Source of the DNA: Gaoshiqia sediminis
Lineage (GTDB): Bacteria > Bacteroidota > Bacteroidia > Bacteroidales > Prolixibacteraceae
Assembly (NCBI RefSeq): GCF_025907915.1
Contig: NZ_JAPAAF010000017.1
Location: forward strand, 1-64,000
Length of the DNA: 64,000 nucleotides
Reading direction: 5' to 3'
Shown one piece after another: positions 16,034 through 27,655 of the stretch (position 1 is the first letter of the stretch; each line of letters opens with the position of its first letter). A program made the translations under genes and the position numbers. The notes under the pieces were generated by a model. The model was not told where the DNA came from. It made no database searches and saw nothing but the letters and a program-made list of their open reading frames with translations.

Positions 16034-19000
16034 ATGAAGACAGGATTTGCCGGCGGTATCGCCAAACAATTTATGAACTCCAAGCTGACGCCCCTGCTCA
16101 TGATCGCCTTTTTGGCCATCGGGATGTACAGCTCTTATCTAACACCGAGGGAAGAAGAACCTCAGATTGACGTTCCCATTGCCGACATTTTTCTCCGTTA
16201 TCCCGGGGCCAGCCCCAAAGAAGTGGAGTCGCGCATTGTACAGCCGCTCGAAAAAGTGATCTCCAACATTCCGGGCGTCGAATATGTATATTCCACCTCC
16301 ATGCCCGGCCAGGCTATGCTGATCGTCCAATATTACGTGGGTGAGGACATTGAGCGTTCGTTGGTGAAAATGTACAACGAAATCATGAAGCACATGGACG
16401 AGATGCCCCAGGGAACAAGCATGCCCCTGATCAAAACCCGGTCGATTGACGATGTGCCGGTGCTGGGGTTGACCTTCTGGAGTAAAACGTACGACGATTA
16501 CGACCTGAAACGGATTGCCCAGGAAGTAAACAACGAAATAGAACAGGTAACGGATGTTTCGGCAACCAAAATTATCGGCGGTCGTTCGCGCCAGGTACGC
16601 GTGGTGCTGAACAACGAGCAGATGGCCGGGTTCCGGGTGGACGCTCTCAGCATTGCCCAAAGTATCCAGATGGCCAACGGACAATTCAACACCGGCGCTT
16701 TCAATAAAAACGATACGGAATATTTGGTTGAAGCCGGAGATTTCCTGAAAACAGCCGAAGATGTGGCCAACCTGGTGATCGGTGTGCATAACGGCAGCCC
16801 GGTGTATCTGAAACAGGTGGCCGAAATACTGGATGGCCCGCAGGAGCCGACCCAATACGTGGAATTCGGTTTTGCCAAAATGGATGAGCGCAGGGCCGAT
16901 TCTCCCGGTGAATGTCCGGCTGTGACCATTTCGGTGGCCAAACGCCGCGGGGCCGATGCCATGAAGGTTTCGGATGAAATCCTCCGGAAAATCAACATCC
17001 TTGAAAAAGACCTGATCCCCGAAGATGTGCATATTGAAGTGACCCGCAACTACGGGGAAACAGCTTCGCACAAAGTGTCGGAACTGCTGATGCACCTGGC
17101 CATGGCCATCATTTCGGTGACCTTTGTGGTGATGCTGGCTATGGGCTGGCGCGGTGGTCTGGTAGTATTCCTTTCGGTACCGATCACTTTCGCGCTCACC
17201 ATGTTCAGCTACTATTTTCTGGATTACACGCTGAACCGGATTACCCTGTTTGCTCTGGTATTTGTGACCGGTATCGTGGTGGACGACTCCATCATTATTG
17301 CCGAAAACATGCACCGGCACTTTAAAATGAAGAAATTGCCGTTCATTCAGGCAGCCATCCGTTCGATCGACGAGGTCGGTAACCCAACCATCCTGGCCAC
17401 CTTCACGGTGATTGCGGCAGTGTTGCCCATGGTGTTTGTTACCGGGCTGATGGGCCCCTACATGAGCCCGATGCCCATTGGCGCTTCCATCGCCATGATC
17501 TTTTCGCTGCTGGTGGCCCTCACCATCACTCCCTACCTGGCTTACCGTTTGTTGCGCCACGACGACAAAGGCGACGAGAAAGAATTCCGCATGGAAGACT
17601 CCATCATTTATAAACTGTATTCGAAAACCATCAGCCCCATGCTGGAGTCGGCCTGGAGACGCTGGGTATTTATTGGCAGTGTAACCGTCTTGTTGCTGGC
17701 TTCCATGACCCTGGTGTATTTCAAACAGGTGGCCGTTAAGATGCTTCCTTTTGATAATAAGAATGAATTCCAGGTGATTATCGACATGCCGGAGGGAACC
17801 ACTTTGGAACGTACGGCCGCCGTAACCAAAGAGCTGGCCGCTTTTGTGGCGCAGCAGGAAAACGTGATGAATTACCAAACCTACGTGGGAACGGCTTCGC
17901 CGATGAACTTTAATGGCTTGGTGCGCCATTACGACTTGCGCCAGGGATCGAATGTGGCTGATATTCAGGTGAACCTTACCGACAAAGGCGACCGCAAGCT
18001 GCAAAGCCACGACTTGGCCAAAGCCATGCGCCCGCATTTGCAGGAACTGGGCAAAAAATACAACGCCAATGTCAAAGTGGTGGAAGTGCCCCCCGGCCCG
18101 CCGGTAATGTCAACGCTGGTGGCCGAGGTATATGGACCCGATTACGAACAGCAAAAAGATATTGCCCGTCAGGTGAAAGGCATTTTTGCCCAAACCACCG
18201 ATGTGGTGGACATCGACTGGCACATGGAAGACGACCAGACAGAGTACCGCTTCAACGTGGATAAGGAAAAAGCTGCCTTGCTGGGCCTTTCAACCCAACA
18301 AATTTTGCAAAGTGTGCAAATGGCGCTGGGCGGTTACGAACCGGCCAAGTTGTACCAGGAAAACGAACACGAACAGGTGGGCATTATGCTGCGCTACAAC
18401 GAGAAAGACCGTTCGGGCTTGAACGAGCTGAAGAAAATCAGCATCATGAGCCGGATGGGACAACCGGTTGCCTTGGGCGATGTGGTGGAAATTGACGAAA
18501 CCATGCAGGACAAGAGCATCTACCGGAAAAACCAGAAACGCGTGGTGTATGTTACCGCCGATGTGGCCGGTAAACTGGAAAGCCCGGTTTACGGTATTCT
18601 CGATATGTCTGAGCAACTGAAAAACATTCAGCTTCCCGAAGGTTTTCAACTTAGTGAGGAATACACGCAACAACCATTTTCGCAAGACAATTACAGCTTG
18701 AAATGGGATGGCGAATGGCAAATTACCTACGAGGTGTTCCGCGATCTGGGAACCGCGTTTGCCGTGGTGCTGCTGGTTATTTACATGCTCATCATCGGCT
18801 GGTTCCAGAACTTCAAGGTGCCTTTCGTGATGATGATTGCCATTCCGTTGTCGCTGGTGGGTATTCTGGTGGGGCACTGGATGATGGGAGCCTTCTTTAC
18901 TGCTACGTCTATGATCGGTTTGATTGCCCTGGCCGGGATCATGGTCCGAAACTCGATCCTGCTGATCGACTTTGTGAACCTGCGGCTCGCTGACGGCATC

Positions 19001-19249
19001 CCGCTGAAGGAGGCTGTGATTGAGGCTGGCGCTGTGCGTACCACACCTATTTTGCTGACGGCCGGTACGGTGGTTATTGGCGCCGTAGTCATCCTGTTCG
19101 ACCCCATTTTCCAAGGGCTGGCCATCTCGCTGATGGGCGGGACCATTGCTTCAACCTTCCTCACGCTGGTAATTGTACCGCTGATTTATTACATGACCGA
19201 GAAGAAAAAATACAACACAAATCAAGAACCTAAAACCGACGAACAATGA
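16034..19249 (+). CDS. RND efflux permease (AcrB-type)
   Basis: 1071 residues, full length for the family. Twelve membrane helices in two halves with large periplasmic loops. The proton-relay aspartates are present in TM4 (VTGIVVDDSIIIAEN, Asp417-Asp418). The first periplasmic loop begins REEEPQIDVPIADIFLRYPGASPKEVE. The absence of a CzcA-type metal-binding signature argues for organic substrates over heavy metals, but the substrate is not determinable. It overlaps the next gene by four bases (ATGA). Confidence 0.95.
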   Translation: MKTGFAGGIAKQFMNSKLTPLLMIAFLAIGMYSSYLTPREEEPQIDVPIADIFLRYPGASPKEVESRIVQPLEKVISNIPGVEYVYSTSMPGQAMLIVQYYVGEDIERSLVKMYNEIMKHMDEMPQGTSMPLIKTRSIDDVPVLGLTFWSKTYDDYDLKRIAQEVNNEIEQVTDVSATKIIGGRSRQVRVVLNNEQMAGFRVDALSIAQSIQMANGQFNTGAFNKNDTEYLVEAGDFLKTAEDVANLVIGVHNGSPVYLKQVAEILDGPQEPTQYVEFGFAKMDERRADSPGECPAVTISVAKRRGADAMKVSDEILRKINILEKDLIPEDVHIEVTRNYGETASHKVSELLMHLAMAIISVTFVVMLAMGWRGGLVVFLSVPITFALTMFSYYFLDYTLNRITLFALVFVTGIVVDDSIIIAENMHRHFKMKKLPFIQAAIRSIDEVGNPTILATFTVIAAVLPMVFVTGLMGPYMSPMPIGASIAMIFSLLVALTITPYLAYRLLRHDDKGDEKEFRMEDSIIYKLYSKTISPMLESAWRRWVFIGSVTVLLLASMTLVYFKQVAVKMLPFDNKNEFQVIIDMPEGTTLERTAAVTKELAAFVAQQENVMNYQTYVGTASPMNFNGLVRHYDLRQGSNVADIQVNLTDKGDRKLQSHDLAKAMRPHLQELGKKYNANVKVVEVPPGPPVMSTLVAEVYGPDYEQQKDIARQVKGIFAQTTDVVDIDWHMEDDQTEYRFNVDKEKAALLGLSTQQILQSVQMALGGYEPAKLYQENEHEQVGIMLRYNEKDRSGLNELKKISIMSRMGQPVALGDVVEIDETMQDKSIYRKNQKRVVYVTADVAGKLESPVYGILDMSEQLKNIQLPEGFQLSEEYTQQPFSQDNYSLKWDGEWQITYEVFRDLGTAFAVVLLVIYMLIIGWFQNFKVPFVMMIAIPLSLVGILVGHWMMGAFFTATSMIGLIALAGIMVRNSILLIDFVNLRLADGIPLKEAVIEAGAVRTTPILLTAGTVVIGAVVILFDPIFQGLAISLMGGTIASTFLTLVIVPLIYYMTEKKKYNTNQEPKTDEQ

Positions 19250-19557
19250 TGAAGTTTGTGATTATTCAATGCGTGAAAGCCTACCATCATGAGCTGGAGC
19301 AGATTTTTAAATCGATAAAAATCAATACCTACAGTGAAATGGACGTGGAAGGCTTTATGAAAAATGTTGACGGGGATTCCGACTTTTCCAACTGGTTCGG
19401 GTCGCGCAAAAACCCCTACAACTATATGGTTTCGTTTACCTTTTTGGCCGAGGATAAGGCCAACGAATTGTTGCAGCGGATTGACGAGTTCAATCACGGT
19501 GTGGAAGCCATCAGCCCGATGAATGCCTACATCGTAGGCGTAGAAAAATATGTGTAA
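19246..19557 (+). CDS. PG0541-type transporter-associated small protein
   Basis: 103 residues, no signal or membrane segment. The sequence fits the PG0541 family, small soluble proteins that follow RND permease genes in Bacteroidota and have a PII/ferredoxin-like fold character (FVIIQCVKAYHHELEQIFKSIKI ... AISPMNAYIVGVEKY). It overlaps the permease stop codon (ATGATG at 19246), indicating translational coupling. A regulatory or signalling role for the pump is inferred from position only. Confidence 0.8.
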   Translation: MMKFVIIQCVKAYHHELEQIFKSIKINTYSEMDVEGFMKNVDGDSDFSNWFGSRKNPYNYMVSFTFLAEDKANELLQRIDEFNHGVEAISPMNAYIVGVEKYV

Positions 19558-19576
19558 CCGAAAAGTAACTGATAAT

Positions 19577-19759
19577 ATGAGAGAACGGATTATTCGCGCT
19601 GTGGCCGGCGCCTTTGTGCTGGCCAGCATTGCCCTGGCAGTTTGGGTGAATCTAAACTGGTTGTTTTTTACCGCCTTTGTCGGGTTAAATTTACTCCAGT
19701 CATCCTTCACCAAATTCTGCCCGCTGGAATATATTCTGGGGAAATCAGGGGTGAAATAG
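19577..19759 (+). CDS. DUF2892 (YgaP-type) small membrane protein
   Basis: 60 residues from ATG 19577. Two hydrophobic helices (AVAGAFVLASIALAVWV and LFFTAFVGLNLLQSSF) followed by the FTKFCPLEYIL ending typical of DUF2892. Last gene of the efflux operon. Family members occur beside rhodanese and transport genes; function unknown. Confidence 0.82.
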   Translation: MRERIIRAVAGAFVLASIALAVWVNLNWLFFTAFVGLNLLQSSFTKFCPLEYILGKSGVK

Positions 19760-19775
19760 TTGAGTTTTTTAGTTG

Positions 19776-19811
19776 AAAAAGCAGGGTCCACTATATGGGT
19801 CCTGCTTTTTT
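19776..19811. terminator. Bidirectional terminator, efflux operon / polA side
   Basis: AAAAAGCAGG (19776-19785) pairs with CCTGCTTTTT (19801-19810), with an inner imperfect extension and T-run. It follows the DUF2892 stop by 16 bp on the plus strand and can also serve minus-strand transcripts arriving from polA. Confidence 0.8.
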
Positions 19812-20068
19812 CGTATCAGCCGGATAGATCTTCGTCGTTGCTTTTGTTTTCGGCAGGCTTGCCGGTTCAATATTCGACGTGGCAGCAACAAGCTGCGGCC
19901 TTGCTCCTTTAATCTGCACCACCGAATATTTGATCTGCTCCTTTGCCGAAGAAATATTCCCTGTTGCCGGAAAGATCTTCCCTGTTGCAGATGAGATATT
20001 CCACAGTGAATATTGTTTCTGCGTTAAAGCAGATTGTTCCGGCAAGATTGTTTCCGGTTTTCTGATGA
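19812..20068. other. Spacer with imperfect short tandem repeats
   Basis: Between the terminator and the polA stop there are three to four imperfect ~21-bp units on the theme GATATTCCCTGTTGCCGGAAA (around 19945-20010), some separated by whole-codon steps. Frames are open on both strands here, but none has a start, length or composition that convinces. I leave it as a non-coding or decayed spacer. Confidence 0.4.
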
Positions 20069-22864
20069 TTAGTGCGCCTCCAGCCAGTTAGGGGCTGCAT
20101 TCATTTCAATCGTCAGCGGCAGGCCAATATCCACAGCGCCCTCCATCTGTTCTTTCACGATTTGTTTCACTTCATCCAGCTCTTCTTTCGGTACATCGAA
20201 GTTCAATTCGTCGTGTACCTGCAGAAGCATTTTTGCCTGCAGTTTCCGCTGGCGCAGTTCGTTCCAGATGTTGATCATGGCCAGTTTGATGATATCGGCC
20301 GCCGATCCCTGGATGGGCGCGTTGATGGCGTTCCGCTCGGCCACGCCGCGCACCACCGCATTGGCCGAGTTAATGTCGTTCAGGTAGCGGCGGCGTCCTT
20401 TGATGGTTTCTACATAGCCGTGGTCGCGGGCCACTTTGATGCACTCGTCCATGTATTGTTTCACCCGGCTGAAGTTCTCGAAATAGCCATCGATGAGTTC
20501 TTTGGCCTCGCTGCGCGAAATATTTAGCCGGTCGGACAGCCCAAAGGCCGAGATGCCGTAAATGATACCGAAGTTGGCGGTTTTGGCCTTGCGCCGCATG
20601 TCGGAAGTCACCTCTTCCAACGGTACTTTGTAAATTTTTGAGGCCGTGATGGCATGAATATCCTGGTTGTTGCGGAAAGCTTCGAGCATGTGCGGATCCT
20701 TGCTCAGGGCCGCCATGATGCGCAGTTCAATTTGCGAGTAGTCAGCCGACAGGAACAGGTGGTTCTCGTCGGATGCCGTGAAAGCTTTCCGGATTTCGCG
20801 CCCGTTTTCGTCGCGGATCGGGATGTTCTGCAGGTTCGGATTGGTAGAGCTCAGCCGGCCGGTGGCTGCAATGGCCTGGTTGTAGGAGGTGTGTATCTTT
20901 CCGGTTTTGGCATCAACGAGCTGGGGCAGTGCCTCCACGTATGTTGACAGCAATTTTTTCAGTCCGCGGAATTCGAGGATTTTGCCTACAATCGGGTGCT
21001 TGTCCACCAACTTGGCCAGCACTTCTTCGGAGGTGGAATATTGCTTGGTCTTGGTTTTTTTCGCGTTCGTGTCGATTTTCAGTTTTTCGAAAAGAATGGG
21101 GCCCAACTGTTTGGGAGAAGAGAGGTTGAATTTCTCACCGGCCAGTTCTTTTATTTCCTGTTCCAACGTCACGATTTGTTCGCGCAATACTTTCGCGTAG
21201 GCGTCCAGTTCACGTGTATTGAGGCTCACACCGGTAGCTTCCATATCGGCCAGCACGGGGATTAGGGGCATTTCAATTTCCTCGAATACCGGGCGCACCC
21301 CGGTTTTGTCCAGCTCAGGGTCGATCACCTGTTTCAGTTGCAGGGTGAGGTCGGCATCTTCGCAGGCATATTCCTTCATTTGTTCCAACGGCACCTGACG
21401 CATGGTGAGCTGGCTTTTGCCTTTTTTGCCGAGCAGGCTCACGGTTTCCACTTTTTGGTAGCCCAAATAAGTTTCACACAAATAATCCAGGTTGTGCCGC
21501 AATTCGGGCTGAATCAGGTAGTGGGCAATCATGGTGTCGTACAGCGTGCCATTCACCTCCACGTCGTATTGCTTCAGCATCAGGATGTCGTACTTGATGT
21601 TTTGCCCCACTTTGCGGATGTTTTCGTCGCCAAACACCAAGCGGAATTCCTGCACCACACGGAGCGCCTCTTCCCGGTTTTCGGGGAGGGTCACGCAATA
21701 CGCTTCGCCTTTGCGGAACGAAAAGGAGAGGCATACCAGCTCGGCCGTATGGGTGTCGAGTCCGGTGGTTTCCGTGTCAAAACAAAATTCTTCCTGTACC
21801 GAAAGTTCCGCGCGCAGGCTGGCGCGTTGCATGGCGTTTTCTACCAGGTAATATTCGTGGGGTGTGTTTTCAATATGGGCCAGGTCGTCGCGCCGGGTTG
21901 GGGCGGTTGCTGCCGGTTGGGCTTCGCCAAACAACGTTCCTTGTTCAAAACTGAGTTGCTGTTGCACCTGTGGCTGTGGCGGCGCCAGCTTTTGCGAAAG
22001 GCTGCGGAATTCCAGTTCGTTGAAGATTTCCTGAAGCTTTTGCCAGTTGGGCTCGTCCATCACCAACTTGCTTTCGTCGAATTCAACCGGTACATCCTGA
22101 ATGATCTCGGCCAGCTTGCGCGAAAGGCGTACCTGGGCTTCGTGCTCTACCAGGTTTTCCTTTTGCTTGCCTTTCAGCTCGTCGATATGCTCGTACAGCC
22201 CATCCACCGAATGGTAGGCCGAAATCAGTTTCATGGCGGTTTTTGGGCCAACCCCCGGACAGCCCGGAATGTTGTCGGCCGTGTCGCCCATCAGGGCCAG
22301 GATGTCGATCACCTGGTCGGGCGTTTGCACCTCAAAGTTTTCCTGCACCTCGGGGATTCCCCAAATCTCCACCTCATTGCCCCCGCGTCCGGGTTTGTAC
22401 ATGAAAATGTTTTCGGAAACCAGTTGCGCGTAATCTTTATCCGGGGTCATCATGTAGGTCTGGTAACCTTCCTTTTCGGCTTTCTTGGCCAGGGTCCCGA
22501 TCACATCATCCGCTTCAAACCCCTCTTTTTCCAGAATAGGAATATGGTACGCTTCGATGATTTTCCGAACCCATGGGATGGCTTTGCGTAAATCCTCGGG
22601 CATCTCTTCGCGGGTGGCCTTGTAGGCTTCGTACATTTCGTGCCTGAACGTTGGCGCGTGCACATCGAACACCACTGCCAGATGAGTCGGGTTTTCCTTG
22701 TTCAGCAATTGCTCCAGCGTGTTGGTAAATCCCAACATGGCCGAGGTGTTCAACCCCTTGGAGTTGTACCGCGGGTTTTTGATGAAGGCGAAGTACGAGC
22801 GGTAAATCAGCGCGTAGGCATCGAGCAGAAACAGGCGTTTATCTTGGTTGTTGTTTGCAGACAT
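20069..22864 (-). CDS. polA: DNA polymerase I
   Basis: 931 residues with all three activities. N-terminal 5'-3' exonuclease (LFLLDAYALIYRSYFAF, GFEADDVIGTLAKKAE, GDTADNIPGCPGVGPKTA). Proofreading domain appears active: FDTETTG (Exo I), QNIKYDILML (Exo II), YACEDADLTL (Exo III). Polymerase motifs A (SADYSQIELRI), B (RRKAKTANFGIIYG) and C (QVHDELNFD) are intact. It fills gaps in repair and replaces Okazaki primers. Transcribed alone. Confidence 0.97.
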   Translation of the reverse strand: MSANNNQDKRLFLLDAYALIYRSYFAFIKNPRYNSKGLNTSAMLGFTNTLEQLLNKENPTHLAVVFDVHAPTFRHEMYEAYKATREEMPEDLRKAIPWVRKIIEAYHIPILEKEGFEADDVIGTLAKKAEKEGYQTYMMTPDKDYAQLVSENIFMYKPGRGGNEVEIWGIPEVQENFEVQTPDQVIDILALMGDTADNIPGCPGVGPKTAMKLISAYHSVDGLYEHIDELKGKQKENLVEHEAQVRLSRKLAEIIQDVPVEFDESKLVMDEPNWQKLQEIFNELEFRSLSQKLAPPQPQVQQQLSFEQGTLFGEAQPAATAPTRRDDLAHIENTPHEYYLVENAMQRASLRAELSVQEEFCFDTETTGLDTHTAELVCLSFSFRKGEAYCVTLPENREEALRVVQEFRLVFGDENIRKVGQNIKYDILMLKQYDVEVNGTLYDTMIAHYLIQPELRHNLDYLCETYLGYQKVETVSLLGKKGKSQLTMRQVPLEQMKEYACEDADLTLQLKQVIDPELDKTGVRPVFEEIEMPLIPVLADMEATGVSLNTRELDAYAKVLREQIVTLEQEIKELAGEKFNLSSPKQLGPILFEKLKIDTNAKKTKTKQYSTSEEVLAKLVDKHPIVGKILEFRGLKKLLSTYVEALPQLVDAKTGKIHTSYNQAIAATGRLSSTNPNLQNIPIRDENGREIRKAFTASDENHLFLSADYSQIELRIMAALSKDPHMLEAFRNNQDIHAITASKIYKVPLEEVTSDMRRKAKTANFGIIYGISAFGLSDRLNISRSEAKELIDGYFENFSRVKQYMDECIKVARDHGYVETIKGRRRYLNDINSANAVVRGVAERNAINAPIQGSAADIIKLAMINIWNELRQRKLQAKMLLQVHDELNFDVPKEELDEVKQIVKEQMEGAVDIGLPLTIEMNAAPNWLEAH

Positions 22865-22964
22865 GATCTGGTTCTATTTAACGGTTACAGGAAGTAAAAC
22901 ATTCCGTAAACGAAGGTACGTCAACAGAAGTTCCCCGAAAGTATAAACTTCCGCACAATAAACG

Positions 22965-22988
22965 AAAAAAGCCGGCGATTTCGCCGGC
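22965..22988 (-). terminator. Terminator of the ArsR-family gene
   Basis: GCCGGCGA (22971-22978) and TCGCCGGC (22981-22988) form an 8-bp GC-rich stem with a very short loop; on the minus strand the A-run 22965-22970 gives the U-tract. It lies 30 bp past the regulator stop codon. Confidence 0.85.
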
Positions 22989-23018
22989 CTTTCGGTATGG
23001 TAATTTTAGTACAGGTTC

Positions 23019-23324
23019 TTATTCTCCGCAGGTACAGCGGTGCAGACAATCTACAATCTGGCTCAACACATCGTGCTTCAGGTAGTAGAATGTGTTTTTC
23101 CCTTCGCGACGTGAGCAAAGCACCCCTTTGTCTTTCAAAATACCCAAATGGTGCGAAGTAGTGGATTGCTCAATGCCCAGCAACTCGTGGATTTCGGTGA
23201 CGGTCAGTTTTTTACCGCCTTCCAGATGTTTTAGGATTGCAATTCGCATCGGATGGGCAATGGCTTTCAGCATGTTTGCAGCCATATCCAAACGGTCTGC
23301 ATCTAATTCTTGTATTTGTATCAT
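23019..23324 (-). CDS. ArsR/SmtB family regulator with C-terminal cysteines
   Basis: 101 residues from ATG 23324; a longer frame to 23381 would run through the promoter and is rejected. The winged helix is clear: ANMLKAIAHPMRIAILKHLEGGKKLTVTEIHELLGIEQSTTSHHLGILKDKGVLCSRREGKNTFYYL. The C terminus ends CLHRCTCGE, three cysteines in a short span that could bind metal or sense redox state; the classic ELCV(C)D alpha-3 motif is absent. A palindrome over its own promoter (23347-23364) suggests autoregulation. It is monocistronic, so its other targets are unknown. Confidence 0.88.
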   Translation of the reverse strand: MIQIQELDADRLDMAANMLKAIAHPMRIAILKHLEGGKKLTVTEIHELLGIEQSTTSHHLGILKDKGVLCSRREGKNTFYYLKHDVLSQIVDCLHRCTCGE

Positions 23325-23346
23325 AGCTAATCTTCTAAGATAGATG

Positions 23347-23364
23347 CAAATATATAAATATTTG
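23347..23364 (-). promoter_or_regulatory. Promoter with overlapping operator of ArsR-family gene
   Basis: CAAATAT-ATAA-ATATTTG is a perfect 7-bp inverted repeat. Its left part is TATATTTG on the minus strand, a consensus -7 box 23 bp before the ATG; CAAA at 23379-23382 could be the -33 element with a long 24-bp spacer. A second small palindrome, ATCTT-CT-AAGAT, lies at about 23331-23342. AT-rich palindromes over the promoter are typical operators of this family. Confidence 0.6.
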
Positions 23365-23591
23365 ATTCCTTCTAAAAACAAAATACAGGATATCTGCTCT
23401 ATTTTAAATGAATTTAAAGCAAGGTAGCCGGAACGAAAAACAGCTGACCTTCAAAATAAATCATCTTTTCCCCTTAATCATTCCTACGAGCGACATCCAC
23501 CTTCAAAAAACCGCATATTTTATTATTTTTGGACGAAGGAAAAACGGGACAGTGTGTTAATCCCGATATTCCGGAACTGAAAGAATAACGC

Positions 23592-24566
23592 ATGGCGTCA
23601 GCAGATACGATAAAGGCTCCCATTTCGAAGGAACTAAACGAGTTTGAAGATTATTTCAAAACGACCATCCAAAGCGACATTCCGCTGCTTTCGGTCATCA
23701 TCAACTATATTTTGCGGAAAAAGGGGAAGCAAATGCGGCCGATGTTCGTGTTCCTTGCGGCCAAAATGAACGGGGGATTTAACGAAACCACTTATATGGC
23801 CGCCTCTTCCATCGAGTTATTGCACACGGCCACCCTGGTGCACGACGATGTAGTGGACGAGTCGTACGAACGGCGCGGGAGTTTCTCCATCAACGCGCTT
23901 TGGAAGAACAAACTGGCGGTGCTGGTGGGCGACTACATCCTGGCAAAAGGGCTGCTTATCAATATTGACAACCAAAATTACCAGTTTTTGCAGCTGATCA
24001 GCCGTTCGGTGAAAGATATGAGCGAGGGCGAAATCCTGCAAATGCGCAAGAGCCGGAAGCTGGATATCGACCACGATACCTATTTCGAAATCATCCGCAA
24101 GAAAACGGCCTCGCTGATTGCGACCAGCCTGGCTATTGGCGCCGCGTCGGTTACCACGGACCAGGACGTGATTGAGCGCATGTTTGAAATCGGCATTTAT
24201 GCGGGAATTGCTTTCCAGATTAAGGATGACATTTTTGATTACCAGGCCAAAGGGATTTTGGGCAAACCTACCGGAAACGACATCAAAGAGAAGAAAATTA
24301 CACTTCCGCTACTCTATGTGCTTGGCAAGGCCGATGAGAAGGAAAAACGCCGCATTTTGCACGAAGTGAAGAAGAAGCATAAAAACACGGCCAAGGTGCA
24401 GGAACTGGTAAACCTGGTGGTGGAGCGCGGCGGGCTGGAATATGCCACGGCTCAAATGAACCACTACCGCGATCAGGCGATTTCCAAACTCCTCGAATTC
24501 CCTGAAAACGATGCCCGGAATGCCTTGGTGGAGCTGGTCAATTACGTGACTACGCGCAGAAAATAA
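23592..24566 (+). CDS. Polyprenyl diphosphate synthase
   Basis: 324 residues. Trans-prenyltransferase fold with both aspartate-rich motifs: FARM LVHDDVVDESYERRG and SARM IKDDIFDYQ, plus GKQMRPMFVFL near the start. It extends allylic diphosphates with isopentenyl diphosphate to a long all-trans chain, probably the menaquinone side chain; chain length cannot be read reliably. TATTTTTG at 23524-23531 is a possible -7 box. Stands alone. Confidence 0.93.
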   Translation: MASADTIKAPISKELNEFEDYFKTTIQSDIPLLSVIINYILRKKGKQMRPMFVFLAAKMNGGFNETTYMAASSIELLHTATLVHDDVVDESYERRGSFSINALWKNKLAVLVGDYILAKGLLINIDNQNYQFLQLISRSVKDMSEGEILQMRKSRKLDIDHDTYFEIIRKKTASLIATSLAIGAASVTTDQDVIERMFEIGIYAGIAFQIKDDIFDYQAKGILGKPTGNDIKEKKITLPLLYVLGKADEKEKRRILHEVKKKHKNTAKVQELVNLVVERGGLEYATAQMNHYRDQAISKLLEFPENDARNALVELVNYVTTRRK

Positions 24567-24620
24567 CCCGGTGAAATAGTTGGTCCTTCAGCGTTTCTGA
24601 TAGTCAGCACAGCGCTGGCC

Positions 24621-24673
24621 AAAAAAAGCCTGACCTGAATGTTACCCGTTTTCGGGATCAGGTCAGGCTTTTT
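24621..24673. terminator. Strong bidirectional terminator
   Basis: Sixteen or more bases (from about 24623) pair perfectly with 24658-24673: AAAAAGCCTGACCTGA against TCAGGTCAGGCTTTTT, with an inner CCCG/CGGG pair in the loop. A-run on one side and T-run on the other make it functional in both directions, ending the polyprenyl synthase (+) and the V-ATPase operon (-). Confidence 0.92.
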
Positions 24674-24726
24674 GTTATTCCGTTTTTAGGAACCAGGGAA
24701 GATGCCTGCGAGGTAAACGATCCTGA

Positions 24727-27001
<2,275 letters not shown>

Positions 27002-27005
<4 letters not shown>

Positions 27006-27601
27006 GGCTGTTCGGTTTTTTGCATTTTCGTCTTCAATAATTTTTGCGCTGCTTTCGACAAGTTGTCTTCATCTTCCAGGTAGCGTTTAATTTGGCGGAT
27101 GGCCGCTTCGAGCGAAGGGATCTGCACTTTTTCGTACAGGTTCACCTTTTGTGTCGCTTTTTTCCTGGCATCTTCAAGCAGTGCCAGCCGTTCTTCCTGG
27201 ACGCGGCATTGCGCCATTGCTTCCAGCAGGGTCTGCATTTCGGGCAAACCGTCGCTAAACCAGTCGGGTACGGCCGTTAAGGCAAATTCCTGCCGCTCGG
27301 TTTCCACGCCTTCGAAACGGGGAATCAGAATTCCGGCCACCTTGTTCTTACTAACCTTGATTTGAAGGACTTTCAACAGCGAAAAATCAAACTCATTCCA
27401 CAAAACCTTCCAGGGTTCCGTTTGCTTGAGCACGTTCCGGTAAGCCATTGTGGCTTCTTCCAGTTCCCGGCGGGTTTCAAAAACCATGGCGCGCAAGGCG
27501 GCTTCCTTGTTTTTCAAGGTGGGCAGCGCCTTTTGACGAATGGCCAGTTTTTTCTGGAATTCGCGCAGTACGGTTTTGTTATATTTTATCTGTAACTTCA
27601 T
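27002..27601 (-). CDS. ntpD: V-type ATP synthase subunit D (central stalk)
   Basis: 199 residues, almost entirely two long helices (LQIKYNKTVLREFQKKLAIRQKALPTLKNKEAAL and the C-terminal SLEAAIRQIKRYLEDEDNLSKAAQKLLKTKMQ), the antiparallel coiled coil of the rotor shaft. Position between B and I matches the canonical order. No gene for subunit F (its usual partner) is visible in the operon. Confidence 0.9.
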
Positions 27602-27655
27602 TTTTCGTTTTTTTCTGTCAGCTTACCCAAAGGTGTTCTGTTGACACCGGATCGT

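Noticed and set aside
16139-18037. Long open frame antisense to the RND permease
   Set aside because: Composition and amino acid content (His/Gln/Arg-rich) are those of a shadow of a GC-rich gene; no domain; the permease frame is certain.
19791-20045. 84-residue minus-strand frame with repeats
   Set aside because: Begins in a terminator and consists of the imperfect DNA repeats; coding status could not be supported.
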